From Coemansia sp. RSA 922 (taxonomy: Eukaryota; Kickxellomycota; Kickxellomycetes; Kickxellales; Kickxellaceae): a stretch of 10,026 bases of DNA. A program made the position numbers and the translations under genes. The stretch is taken from NCBI GenBank assembly GCA_027577415.1, contig JANBQS010000957.1:1-10026 (forward strand). The letters are read 5' to 3'. A model generated the notes under the pieces. The model worked only from the letters and a program-made list of their open reading frames with translations. It did not search any database and was not told the DNA's origin. Positions 1-8,113 of the stretch are shown here, piece by piece (position 1 is the stretch's first letter; every line of letters starts with the position of its first letter).

Positions 1-3000
1 TCTTTGAAAGATGGGCTACTGCTACCAGCACTGGTGGGGGACATAGGCCGAGCGGTGGTAGTAGCGATCGCTACTGCGTCGCTGGTGCTCGTGGCCGACA
101 ATGACCGCTTGCTGGGCACTAGCGCTGGTGCGCTTCCGTTGGAGGCGGCTGAGTCGTGGTGGCTGCCCCCAGCAACGCTCGTGGTAGGCGAGGAAGTGGC
201 TGACCGGCTGTTGCCACTACCTATCGCTGCTGCGCCCTCTGTGGCAAAAGCCAGCGCAAGAGGCATGCTGTCCTCCGTATCAGCCGACGCAGGTCCCGTA
301 GGCTCACTCGAGGGCTTCGAGTCGATAGGGCTCGAAATCTCCAGATCTTTGACTCCGTTGGCGTCAATGGCACTCATTTCGGCCGTCACGCTGGCTCGTG
401 CGTCCACACCGCTGCTGACTGCAGTGGGCACAGCCTCGGAGCTACTAGCCCTGTTGGAAAATGTGGGGGGCTGTGGAGGCGGAGACGATATCTGCGGGCG
501 CGAGGTCAGCGTTGTAGCGACATTACTCAGACTCATAAGTGAGTTGATGGCAAAGTCCTCCTTGTCTTCATCAGCAGCCGAAATGGCCGAGGCTAGACTG
601 GTGGGGCCCTCGACAGATGTAGCCAAAGAGAGTCCAATGGCGCTGGTTCTGGGTGGTTCCTCCCCAGTAAATGCAGACTGCGCGGCAACGCCTACAGAGC
701 CAAACGATGATGTGGCATTGCCGGAATTCGAGAAGCTACCGACGCCTCCCACCTGCACAGGGGGAAGCCTAATTGGCGCAGCAGTAGGGCCAGACAGCGC
801 CGGCGTCGATGCTGACGACACAGAAATGTCTGATACAGGCGTAGGCGTAGATATCTGGGGCAGGCTAATAGGCGCTGCCGACATGGCTGCCAAACTAGCC
901 AAAGCGCCACTAGCAGACGACATGGACATGCCAGGCTCCGAACGAGAGAGTGACGGCCTGTACAGGCTTGGCGCCGTCTCTTCCGTGGTGACGCCGCCAT
1001 CCCTATCGCCCGTTTGTGCTTGTGAATCGCCGTGGGGTGCTTTTACATTAGCTGGGTGGCTATTCTGGCCTGTTGGCGCGGCGGCAGTAGCCTTGACGGA
1101 TCCATGGCGTACGTATGTGGGCGGGAAGGCGGGGCCACTGGGCACATCGCCCGACTGCTCTCCGTGTCTGTCGTCACGAGCGCTGTTGCGTACAGACTCA
1201 GTCTGCTGCACGGGCTGGCCATAGCTACCATGTCTGAAGGGCGGACTTTGCAGGCGGGAGGGGCTGCGGCTGCGATGGCGAGTATCAACACTCGGAGGGC
1301 CCTGATAAGGTGCATATCCATTTACAGGACCTTGCTGAAAGGCGCTGCCGGGCTGATGCTGCTCTACAACAGGCGTCGACTGCTGAGGGTGAATTTGCTG
1401 CGGCTGATGATGCGAGTGAGGATGAGGATGCTGCTGAGACACGCTTGGCGAGTGGTGACGCGAGGCCATTCGACCATCGTCGTTGCGGTATGGGCCAGAG
1501 GAGGGTGGCGGCCCATGAGCTGAGTATGGCGCCGAGCCCTGGGGATGTCCAGGCGCGCTGTATGGATGGGGCGTGTGCTGCTGAGACATGGGCTGCGAGT
1601 ACTGTGCGCCCTGGTACGGCGCAGATGTCGAATAACCACTGCTTGTGGGAGGGCCGCTACCGCCACCGGGGTAGTGTGGGCCTGGCCCCTCAGCACCTGG
1701 ATGATCTGGTCGACCCATTTGCTCGTAGCGGCCATAGGCATGCTCCTCGGGTGGGTACCCAGGGCGACCACCAGGCATGTGGGCATGTCCCGGATGTGGT
1801 GTCTTTGCTTGTTGCGCGTATTGCGGAGGTACGCCATGCCCCGCATGTTGTGCGCTGGCTGAGGGCGGCATAGCACCACGCGAGACGGGGGGCTGAGGAA
1901 CCGAGTCGCTGGGATTACGACCATGCTCCATGGGCAGCGGAGCGTTGCCTGCAGACATTGGAGGAGCTCCCAGGCTCCCTGGTGCCCCACCAGTGACCGA
2001 TGACTCGCCCGCCGGCCCGCCTGGGGCATTAGGCTGCCCAGTGGCAGTTGTGGTTGTGGGCGGGTCAATTGGCGTCGGCGGCGGGTTACCCTGCGCCAGG
2101 CTGGTCTGGCCCGTTGCCTGGATGCGACGCAGCAGTTCAAGCCGCTGCTCAATGACTGGATTTGTGCGGTCCAGATCGGCTGCCCGCGCGTAAGCGTCGA
2201 TGGCGTCGTTGACTTGGTTGTTACACGCCTCGTAAAGCGCCCCGAGGTCAAACCACACTTCGCTCAAGTAAGGACTAATGCGAATAGCCCGACTGTAAGC
2301 ATCTAACGCGTCGCGATACTGGTTAATCTGGTAGTACAGCACGCCAATAGAGCACCAGTAGTTTGCATTGTTACTATCGCGGTAAACCGCCTGTTGATAC
2401 GCCTCGTACGCCTTGTTGTACTGCCGCTGAACCATGTAGCACCGCCCAAGCAAGTACCAAGTGTGCGCCTCGGTTTTGTCCTTATCAACTTCGATCGCGC
2501 GCATAAGAAGCTGAACTGCCACGTCAATGTTGCTGAGACTCGTGTTTGGCCGGAAGTAGAGCGCCCCAAGCTGCTGCAAAACTTTGCCATGGTGCGGGTT
2601 CTCGCGAAGTACCCGCTCGTACGCGTCTCTGGCTGGGACAAACTCCGAGTTGAGCTCGTGCACATTGCCGATCTGGAACCAAATGTCCGTCTCAGTAAGA
2701 GGCTTGGGTGGTTCGCGGAGGATGCGGTTGAAGCACTCTAGGCTCTGACCGTACTTGCCCTGGCACTTGTGTATAATGCCAAGCCGGAAGTAAATCTCGT
2801 TTGCCTTGTCAAAGTCTGGATCCATGTTCATAACAGCGTTAAACGCCTCCTCGGCGTGCTCATACGACCCGTATCGATCATAGAGAATGCCGATGCCGTA
2901 CCAGAGTTTGGGCTCCTTGGGGTTGGGCAGATGGAATATAGCTTGCTGGTACGCATGGTACGCCTTGGGCATCTCATCCAGCATGAGGTAACAGTTGCCA

Positions 3001-3745
3001 ATCGCGCCCCAAGTCTCGCCATTGGTGCTGTCAATGTTGACGATGCGCTGGAAGTACTCCACAGCCTTTTCAAAGTCTTCACGCCCGCGGTAGATGTTGG
3101 CAATCTGAGTCAGTGCGTGTTGAGAGTAGGGGTTGTAACGAAGAGCGTTGTCATAAGCAATGAGTGCTCGCTCATGCTCGGCCATCAGCTCAGCCAGCGA
3201 CCCTATCAAAAATAACATAAAAAGTGACATATGCAACACAATAACGGAAAGTTAGATAAAATGACAATTGGCAGGATTCTCAAAGCAACATATGTGGGCA
3301 GGATCGGCCAGAAAGAAGGCTTACCTATCTGCATCCAAACCTCCTCGGTGATCGAGCTCAGCCGCTGAGATGAGGTCATTGGTGGTGGCTGGAGAATAGC
3401 AGCCGGTGGCGGCGGCGGCGGAGCCTGCGACTGCTGCTGGGACAGGGGTGGTGGTGGTGGCTGTTGGTGATGAGAGCCAGTTGGCTGTGGCGGCGGTGGT
3501 GGTGGCTGCCCCTGCATAGGTTGCCGGGGCTGGCGTGGCGGCGGTTGGCCCTGGTGAGGTGGGGGACCACGCGGAGGGCCTTGCTGGAAGCTGCCGTTGG
3601 ACTGGCCATTTGAATTAGGAGGCGGGCCCATCTGCACAGAGGTATGCATGCCAGGCGGCGGTATACCCGCACTCATTGACTGCATTGGCTGTCGAATCTG
3701 ACTAGGCGTGATGGGACGATGCGACTGCTGGTGATGCGCTTGCAT
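1..3745 (-). CDS. CYC8: Cyc8/Ssn6-type general transcriptional corepressor, TPR protein (C-terminus off window)
   Basis: This is the TPR subunit of the Tup1-Cyc8 corepressor, which in fungi bridges DNA-bound repressors to Tup1 in the nucleus. Exon 1 (3745-3325) encodes about 140 residues rich in Pro, Gln and Gly with poly-Pro runs, ending in EEVWMQIG. Exon 2 (from 3202) continues in frame, so the first TPR straddles the intron; this supports the splice. Ten TPRs fill roughly residues 135-490; diagnostic segments include NCYLMLDEMPKAY, YGIGILYDRYGS, NEIYFRLGIIHK and WCSIGVLYYQINQYRDALDAY, which match Cyc8 family members closely. After the TPRs comes a low-complexity tail: Pro/Gly/Tyr/His/Gln-rich (about 490-830), then Ser/Thr/Ala-rich. 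I followed the frame codon by codon to base 3 and found no stop, giving at least 1207 residues; budding yeast Cyc8 is about 966. A TGA directly precedes the ATG in frame; position -3 is T, a weak initiation context. Identity is very secure, the exact start fairly so. Confidence 0.94.
3203..3324 (-). other. Spliceosomal intron of CYC8 (122 nt)
   Basis: On the minus strand the donor is GTAAGC (3324-3319) and the acceptor is TTTGATAG (ending at 3203). A CTAAC branch site lies at 3255-3251, about 48 nt before the acceptor. Joining leaves codon 141 as a split Gly and keeps the first TPR in frame. The open frame that runs into the intron gives a hydrophobic, unrelated extension, so splicing is the better reading. 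Confidence 0.88.
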
Positions 3746-4266
3746 TCAATCACTCTGTCGACTAAATCCCCTGTCTATACACAAAAATAAATAAATAAAT
3801 AAAAATAGGATATTAATTGATTGAAAAGGGGGGCGGTAGATGAGAAAAAAAAAGTTGACGTACAGATTGACAGAAATATTGGATTTGGATTTGTGACAGT
3901 ACCAAAGTCTCACTGTGGTGGCTGTGCTGAATGGGCCGATTCAAAGGAATTATAAAAATACTTTTGCTAGACTGCTCACAAATTGCAACAGCGTGGTCAC
4001 CACACGACTCTATAGTGTGGCTAGAGGCAAAGGGTGTGTATACAAAGATAGAAAAGGGCGCTTTTAAGACGCTAAATACCTGCCTGCTAGCTTTGGACGA
4101 AGGCAACTGAGGCTAAATTCAAGCTTTTCAAAGAACTGAGAGATGCCAAGCAAAAAATAAAATAAAAAAGTAGGAGTGGTAATCTGAAAACGCGTTTGGA
4201 GTGAAAAAGAAAAAAGAATGGACAGCAGCAAAGGGGGCAAGCGCGAGTGAGGAAGGGCTCAAGGCC
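3746..4266 (-). promoter_or_regulatory. Probable long 5' leader and core promoter spacing of CYC8
   Basis: This 521-bp stretch separates the CYC8 start codon from a TATA box. It holds no gene that I can support. On the minus strand it contains no ATG in any frame, which fits a transcribed leader that avoids upstream starts. It has pyrimidine-rich tracts (for example around 4160-4180 and 4201-4215 as read on the minus strand), a (AAAT) tetranucleotide run at 3785-3800, and a GGGGGGCGG stretch near 3828-3836. The transcription start is inferred, not seen. Confidence 0.5.
3785..3800. repeat. (AAAT)4 microsatellite
   Basis: Four perfect AAAT units on the plus strand, extended by a further A-rich imperfect unit to about 3806. 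It lies 40 bases upstream of the CYC8 start codon, inside the presumed leader, where the transcript would read (ATTT)n. No function can be assigned. Confidence 0.8.
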
Positions 4267-4273
4267 TTTTATA
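4267..4273 (-). promoter_or_regulatory. TATA box, minus strand (TATAAAA)
   Basis: The minus strand reads CGCGTATAAAAGGCC here, a textbook TATA element. The next gene downstream on that strand is CYC8, whose ATG is about 520 bases away. If start selection is 30 to 100 nt downstream, the leader would be roughly 420 to 490 nt. It could also be a chance match, but the clean GC flanks and the ATG-free stretch that follows favour function. Confidence 0.55.
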
Positions 4274-4503
4274 CGCGTGGCGGGGACGATAGCGGGAAAC
4301 GGCGTTTTCCACCAAAAAAAAATATTTTTTAATCGTGCATTGCGCCCCCCCAGGTATTTGCCACCTGCAAACCACCCCTCCCCCCAATTAAAATAGAGTC
4401 ATCATCAGTACCGCTAAAAGTGAGTTGTGGTTGTGGTTGTGTGATTTAGATTATTATCATCGGAGCTCCTATCTGACTAGCGTGATCATATAGTCTCTAA
4501 GCA
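4274..4503. other. Intergenic: VMA10 3' region and CYC8 upstream region
   Basis: No gene is supported here. From the VMA10 stop towards CYC8 the stretch holds three TTGTGG-type units (about 4425-4442, plus strand), a C-rich run (4346-4352 and 4377-4385), and a 14-bp perfect palindrome made of A6-TA-T6 at 4317-4330. The latter is the kind of poly(dA:dT) tract that excludes nucleosomes in fungal promoters. No exact AATAAA polyadenylation signal for VMA10 is present on the minus strand; fungal signals are often degenerate. Confidence 0.6.
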
Positions 4504-5021
4504 TTACCACGTGTGGCTCGCAGACGACACTGCCTCGACAAGCTTAGCCACTGCCTGCTGCTTCTGCTGCTCGAACTGGCTACGGATGCCAACCAATCTT
4601 TCGTCTGTATCGCGCTGGATGCTCTCAGTGAGCTCGGTCTGGTTAACACTCTTCTGCTGAATTGCAGAGAGCTCACTGGTCTTGCGAGCCTGTAGCTCGG
4701 AGATATCCTTGGCCGCCTCAGTGCGTGCGTCACGCAAGCGCCTGACGCGGTCTATACTTTTCAGCGCATAGAAACTGCTGGCGTTAATTGAGCATACTTA
4801 TGTCGTGTGTGCGGTGCACATTGACTCAACGCAGTAAGGTACTTACACTCGCGCGCCTGTGCAACAATACTGGACGCCTCCTTTTCGGCCTCGAGAAGCG
4901 TGTGAATACCCTGTGAGTTTGACGCTGACTATATAACAATCCGTAAAATGCCACGACAGATTAGCTTATACACAAATTCTTCCTCTTTGCGCGTGCATAG
5001 CATCTGTGCCGACATTACCAT
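4504..5021 (-). CDS. VMA10: V-type proton ATPase subunit G (peripheral stalk)
   Basis: Subunit G pairs with subunit E to form the peripheral stalks that hold the catalytic V1 head against the membrane Vo sector of the vacuolar/endosomal proton pump. I assemble three exons: ATG alone (5021-5019), 4928-4847, and 4751-4504, giving 110 residues; yeast Vma10 is 114. The N-terminal part reads SQGIHTLLEAEKEA then IVAQARE, joined across intron 2 by a split Tyr codon to YRVRRLRDARTEAAKDI. This is the conserved family signature (GI..LL.AE.EA and the basic R.K/R heptads). The remainder is highly charged, alpha-helical and lacks Pro/Gly, as expected of the E-G coiled coil; it ends SASHTW. It lies upstream of and in tandem with CYC8, and divergent from RPL3. 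Identity is strong; the ATG-only first exon is the least certain element. Confidence 0.88.
4752..4846 (-). other. Spliceosomal intron 2 of VMA10 (95 nt)
   Basis: Minus-strand donor GTAAGT (4846-4841, perfect consensus), acceptor AGTATAG ending at 4752, and a TTAAC branch-like site at 4787-4783, 32 nt before the acceptor. Removal joins T|AC into a Tyr codon within the conserved ARE-Y-R motif of subunit G, which confirms the phase. Confidence 0.9.
4929..5018 (-). other. Spliceosomal intron 1 of VMA10, directly after the ATG (90 nt)
   Basis: Minus-strand donor GTAATG (5018-5013, weak at position +5), acceptor TATATAG ending at 4929, and CTAAT branch site at 4964-4960, 32 nt upstream of the acceptor. 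It is needed because the frame encoding SASNSQGIHTLL has no ATG and meets a TAG at the intron end. Splicing gives M-SASNSQGI, matching the short N-terminus usual in the family. An alternative donor (GTGTAT near 4973) would leave too short an intron. Confidence 0.68.
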
Positions 5022-5302
5022 TTCAAAGTGTGAAGAGAGAAGGTTGAAGCTAGATTACAAGGGTAAGTATGTAAAATTGAAGATTACTGAGTTGCAAAAG
5101 TGTAGAGACTCGGCAACACCACATCTGCCAAAATGGCTCTTTGGCCTTCGTTGATCAGATAATAGTGATTATTTGATTCCACCAGCAACTATTTTTTTTC
5201 TCAAGTGTTAAAATCACTTTGTGTTGGGCAATTCAAATCCTCGTTTCATCCCTCCAAAATACCCATCCGATTTTTTATATTTCGTCTGTCGGCAAAAAAA
5301 AC
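5022..5302. promoter_or_regulatory. Divergent promoter between VMA10 and RPL3
   Basis: The two start codons are 281 bp apart and transcribed outward, so this stretch must hold both promoters. Visible elements: a near-palindrome GCCAAAATGGC at 5127-5137 close to the midpoint, a T8 tract at about 5191-5198, an AT-rich TTTTTTATATTT at about 5270-5281 followed by pyrimidine-rich TTCGTCTGTC shortly before the RPL3 ATG, and on the minus strand a TCTCTCTTC tract just before the VMA10 ATG. I see no exact Rap1, Tbf1 or Homol-D motif. Element functions are inferred. Confidence 0.65.
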
Positions 5303-6621
5303 ATGGTGCGTATCCATTGCAAATTCTCACGTTGGATGCGGATTCGGAGGCAGATGCGAATCCATTACCATTTAAATATTGCATTTATATCTATGCAAGC
5401 TAGTACTAAATTCAAATGAGCATAATGTCGCATTTTACGAAATTGTAGTCTCACTGTAAGTTCGAGCAGCCCCGCCACGGTTCTCTGGCCTTCCTGCCCC
5501 GCAAGCGCGCCGCCCGCCACCGCGGACGCTGCAAGTCCTTCCCCAAGGACAACGCCGCCAACCCTCCCCACCTGACGGCTTTCCTTGCGTACAAGGCCGG
5601 TATGACCCACGTCGTGCGTGACCTTGACCGCCCTGGATCCAAGGCACACAAGAAGGAGATTGTCGAGGCCGTTACCGTCATCGAGGCTCCCGCCATGGTC
5701 ATTGTTGGTGTTGTTGGCTACGTGCAGACCCCCCGCGGCATGCGCGCTCTTACCAGCGTCTGGGCTGAGCACCTCTCGGACGAAGTTAAGCGCCGGTTCT
5801 ACAAGAACTGGTACCGCTCCAAGAAGAAGGCTTACACCAAGTATGCGTCCAAGTACTCTACTGACAGCGGCAAGGAGATCACCCGTGACCTCGAGCGCAT
5901 CAAGAAGTACAGCTCGGTTGTCCGCGTCATTGCGCACACCCAGATGAGCAAGCTCAAGCTTGGCCAGAAGAAGGCTCACATTATGGAGATCCAGGTCAAC
6001 GGCGGCACCATTGCCCAGAAGGTTGACTGGGCCCGTGAGCACTTTGAGAAGACCATCTCGGTCGGCGACGTCTTTGAGAAGGACGAGATGATCGACGTCA
6101 TTGGCGTTACCAAGGGTCATGGTGTCACCGGTGTGACTGCTCGCTGGGGTACCAAGAAGCTCCCCCGCAAGACTCACCGTGGTCTGCGCAAGGTCGCCTG
6201 TATCGGAGCGTGGCATCCTGCCCGTGTCATGTACTCTGTGGCACGCGCTGGTCAGGACGGTTACCACCACCGTACCGAGGCCAACAAGAAGATCTACCGC
6301 ATCGGCAAGGGCGAGGACATCTCGAACGCCTCGACCGAGTTTGACCTCACCGAGAAGCGCATCACTCCTCTTGGTGGATTCCCCCACTACGGTGTTGTCA
6401 ACGAGGACTTTGTCATCATCAAGGGCAGCTGTGTCGGTGTCAAGAAGCGCGTTCTTACCCTGCGCAAGTCGCTCCGCGTGCACACCAAGCGCTCGGCTCT
6501 CGAGAACGTCAACCTGAAGTTCATCGATACTTCGTCCAAGTTTGGCCACGGTCGTTTCCAGACCATCAAGGAGAAGAAGGCGTTCATGGGCACCCTCAAG
6601 AAGGATCTCAACGAGGCCTAA
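5303..6621 (+). CDS. RPL3: 60S ribosomal protein L3 (uL3)
   Basis: uL3 is a core cytosolic 60S protein whose central extension reaches the peptidyl-transferase centre. Exon 1 is only the ATG (5303-5305, context AAAAACATGG); exon 2 is 5449-6621. The protein is 391 residues, the normal eukaryotic length (yeast 387). The N-terminus reads [20 protein letters not shown], the form I recall from fission yeast rather than the commoner SHRKFEAPRHG. Family landmarks: [20 protein letters not shown] near residues 40-59, [21 protein letters not shown] with His244 and Trp256, one residue offset from the yeast methylated His243 and W-finger Trp255, then [14 protein letters not shown], and KFGHGRFQT...FMGTLKKDL at the end. 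All look intact. Codon choice is strikingly biased (AAG for Lys, CGC/CGT for Arg, GTC, ATC), unlike the other genes here, as expected for very high expression. Confidence 0.98.
5306..5448 (+). other. Spliceosomal intron of RPL3, directly after the ATG (143 nt)
   Basis: Donor GTGCGT (5306-5311, fits GTRNGT), acceptor TTGTAG ending at 5448, and TACTAAA branch site at 5404-5410, 39 nt before the acceptor. The reading frame of exon 2 starts with the conserved [11 protein letters not shown] and has no usable ATG, while splicing to ATG at 5303 gives M-SHCKFE exactly. The intron also contains a 7-bp perfect stem (5340-5346 with 5357-5363). Confidence 0.9.
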
Positions 6622-7363
6622 GTTCTCTATTGAGCTTGTTGTTGCTAGCAATGTTTTCTTTTTATATTCTAAATGGATACGTGCTAGCACTAAATACTTG
6701 ATGCATTTGAGGTACATTTGTGATGCTACTACATGTCTTTTGCCAATACAATTCTAGAATGGTCACATGGCCTGAAAGGACGGATTTCGGCAAGTCCCTT
6801 TTGATTGCAAATCCTGCGTGCATGATGATTAGCCACTGATGGGCAGGGCTTGCCAAGCATCGACACTCTCAGAATCCAGGGATTGGTAGGCGTGGCGATG
6901 CGCTTTTCTGCAGTCTTTATGCGCACATCTATCGACGTGATTTAACCTGATTCAGGCCAGCGTGGACATCCGAAAGCAGGCGGCCAGAGAGACGTAGCAA
7001 TGTTGCTTGTCGCGGGCCACTTGGGCCAGGCGTCGGCGGTGCTACGGCAGTCCGCTTCCGGGTTACTGCTTAGTTGGCAAACGGCTCCCAGACATGCATT
7101 GTCTGTTTTATGTCCATTATTCCCTCTCTTTTTAGCCCCTTGCCTAGTGGCAGTGGCGTTGCGCTCCCTCTCCTACTGATGGTAGGAGGTAATTTGAGAA
7201 CAAACGCTGCCTCTTCCCAGCGCCCTGGAATTTAGCCATCCGCTCTGCCACGCGCTCCAAAATTATAACATTTGCCACAGCCACAGCCGGTGCTTTTGGC
7301 GTAAAAGGCAATGTCCCCCCCTCCCCACCGTCCTCCACCAACCGCAATGCAAGGGCGGTGGGT
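6622..7363. other. Intergenic: RPL3 3' region, no gene seen
   Basis: No coding or RNA gene can be supported in these 740 bases. Just after the RPL3 stop the sequence is T-rich (about 6640-6665), consistent with a 3' UTR and poly(A) site region, but no AATAAA is present. Further on the composition becomes mixed. There are two direct CTGGCC-like and GGGCCA motifs and a small stem CTCCTAC/GTAGGAG at 7170-7188. Short open frames on both strands lack recognisable content. Confidence 0.55.
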
Positions 7364-7539
7364 ATGGCGGCTGTCCTGCGGCCTGTGCTCCTTGTCTTTT
7401 TTGTTGATTCCTTTGGATTTATTATTATTTCTATAATATTTGCTGCTTCAACGTCTCTTTTCTTCTAAAAGGATCCACTCTTTTTTCCACGTCTCGCGTT
7501 CTGGTTCTCACCATTGACATCCCCTTGCCATCGCCGCAG

Positions 7540-7562
7540 CACACACACACATACATACATTA
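7540..7562. repeat. (CA)n followed by (ATAC)n microsatellite
   Basis: A run of alternating CA/AC (7540-7550) continues into three ATAC/ATACATAC units (7551-7562). It is simple-sequence DNA in the upstream region of the 8284 gene with no assigned role. Confidence 0.75.
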
Positions 7563-7693
7563 CTACATACACACGCCTACGTCTATACTCACATAGATAT
7601 ATTTTATACAAATACACGCGTGAGCCCCTCTTTACGCCTTTGCTTTTCCTTGCGCTGGCGCAGTCTTGTGCAACGCAACAGCGGGCTACGCAC

Positions 7694-7753
7694 ATGCTCA
7701 CCTGCTGTTTAGCTCCGCCAGCCAGAGTGACATCTCACCTTCTCTCCCTCTAA
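7694..7753 (+). other. Possible upstream ORF, 19 codons
   Basis: ATG at 7694 opens MLTCCLAPPARVTSHLLSL and stops with TAA at 7751-7753. It is the only plus-strand ATG between 7366 and the start codon at 8284. It would act as a uORF only if transcription begins upstream of 7694; if the TATA-like element at 7846 is used, it is not in the mRNA. No similarity to anything is claimed. Confidence 0.2.
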
Positions 7754-7845
7754 CAATCACCACCGCCTCAGCCTTTTGCCCCTTATTCCTGGCGTCCATC
7801 CTTCTTTTCTTTCGTGCTGCTGTTGCTGCTGCTCCTCCTTTTCCC

Positions 7846-7858
7846 TATATATATTTAA
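7846..7858 (+). promoter_or_regulatory. Candidate TATA element for the 8284 gene
   Basis: TATATATATTTAA preceded by CCC and followed by CCTACC, embedded in C/T-rich DNA. The downstream gene begins at 8284. A start 30 to 100 nt downstream would give a leader of roughly 330 to 400 nt. An alternative AT-rich block (ATATTTTATACAAATA) lies at about 7598-7613. Confidence 0.4.
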
Positions 7859-8098
7859 CCTACCCACACATATATTTACCCTCTCTTTTTCACTTTCTCT
7901 CTCTCTCATCATATTTTGCCCACCTTTATTTCGGCACGGAGCTCATTCGCTTCCTGCACTCGACCGGCATTAATATTATTCTCCTTCCGGCTCTGGCATA
8001 CACCCTGGTATACAAACCCACGCACAGTACGGCACACCACGCCCGCATACTCCACGAGCCTTGCATAAACGTTTTCAGCACACCAGCGCGATCCCTTC

Positions 8099-8113
8099 CT
8101 CTCTCTCTCTCTC
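8099..8113. repeat. (CT)n dinucleotide tract
   Basis: Seven CT units followed by C on the plus strand, within the presumed leader of the downstream gene. Similar pyrimidine tract (TC)6 occurs at 7896-7907. Such tracts are common in fungal promoters and 5' UTRs. Confidence 0.75.

Noticed and set aside
4..1224. 406-codon open frame on the plus strand opposite CYC8
   Set aside because: It is the complement of the Ser/Ala/Thr/Pro-rich CYC8 tail, whose codons give few stops on the opposite strand. The minus-strand frame is continuous with the TPR domain, so the plus-strand reading is a shadow; its translation shows no domain.
3813..4106. 97-codon minus-strand frame upstream of CYC8
   Set aside because: It has no ATG (the whole stretch is ATG-free on this strand) and shows no recognisable protein features.
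5365..6717. 450-codon open frame on the minus strand across RPL3
   Set aside because: It is antisense to a perfectly conserved uL3 coding sequence and results from the strong RPL3 codon bias. Long Leu/Val/Ala-rich antisense frames of this type are a standard artefact of highly expressed genes.
6822..6951. Possible C/D snoRNA: ATGATGA at 6822-6828 and CTGA near 6948
   Set aside because: The box spacing is about 120 nt, a CTGA lies only a few bases after the C box, and I find no terminal stem or rRNA-complementary guide that I can verify by eye.
7170..7188. Perfect stem CTCCTAC/GTAGGAG with a TGATG loop
   Set aside because: A 7-bp stem with a short loop is expected about once by chance in a spacer of this size, and it is over 500 bases from any gene end.
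7187..7260. tRNA-like stretch on the minus strand (TGGCAGAGCGG resembles an A box)
   Set aside because: No B box of the GGTTCGANTCC type follows, and only about four base pairs of an acceptor stem can form.
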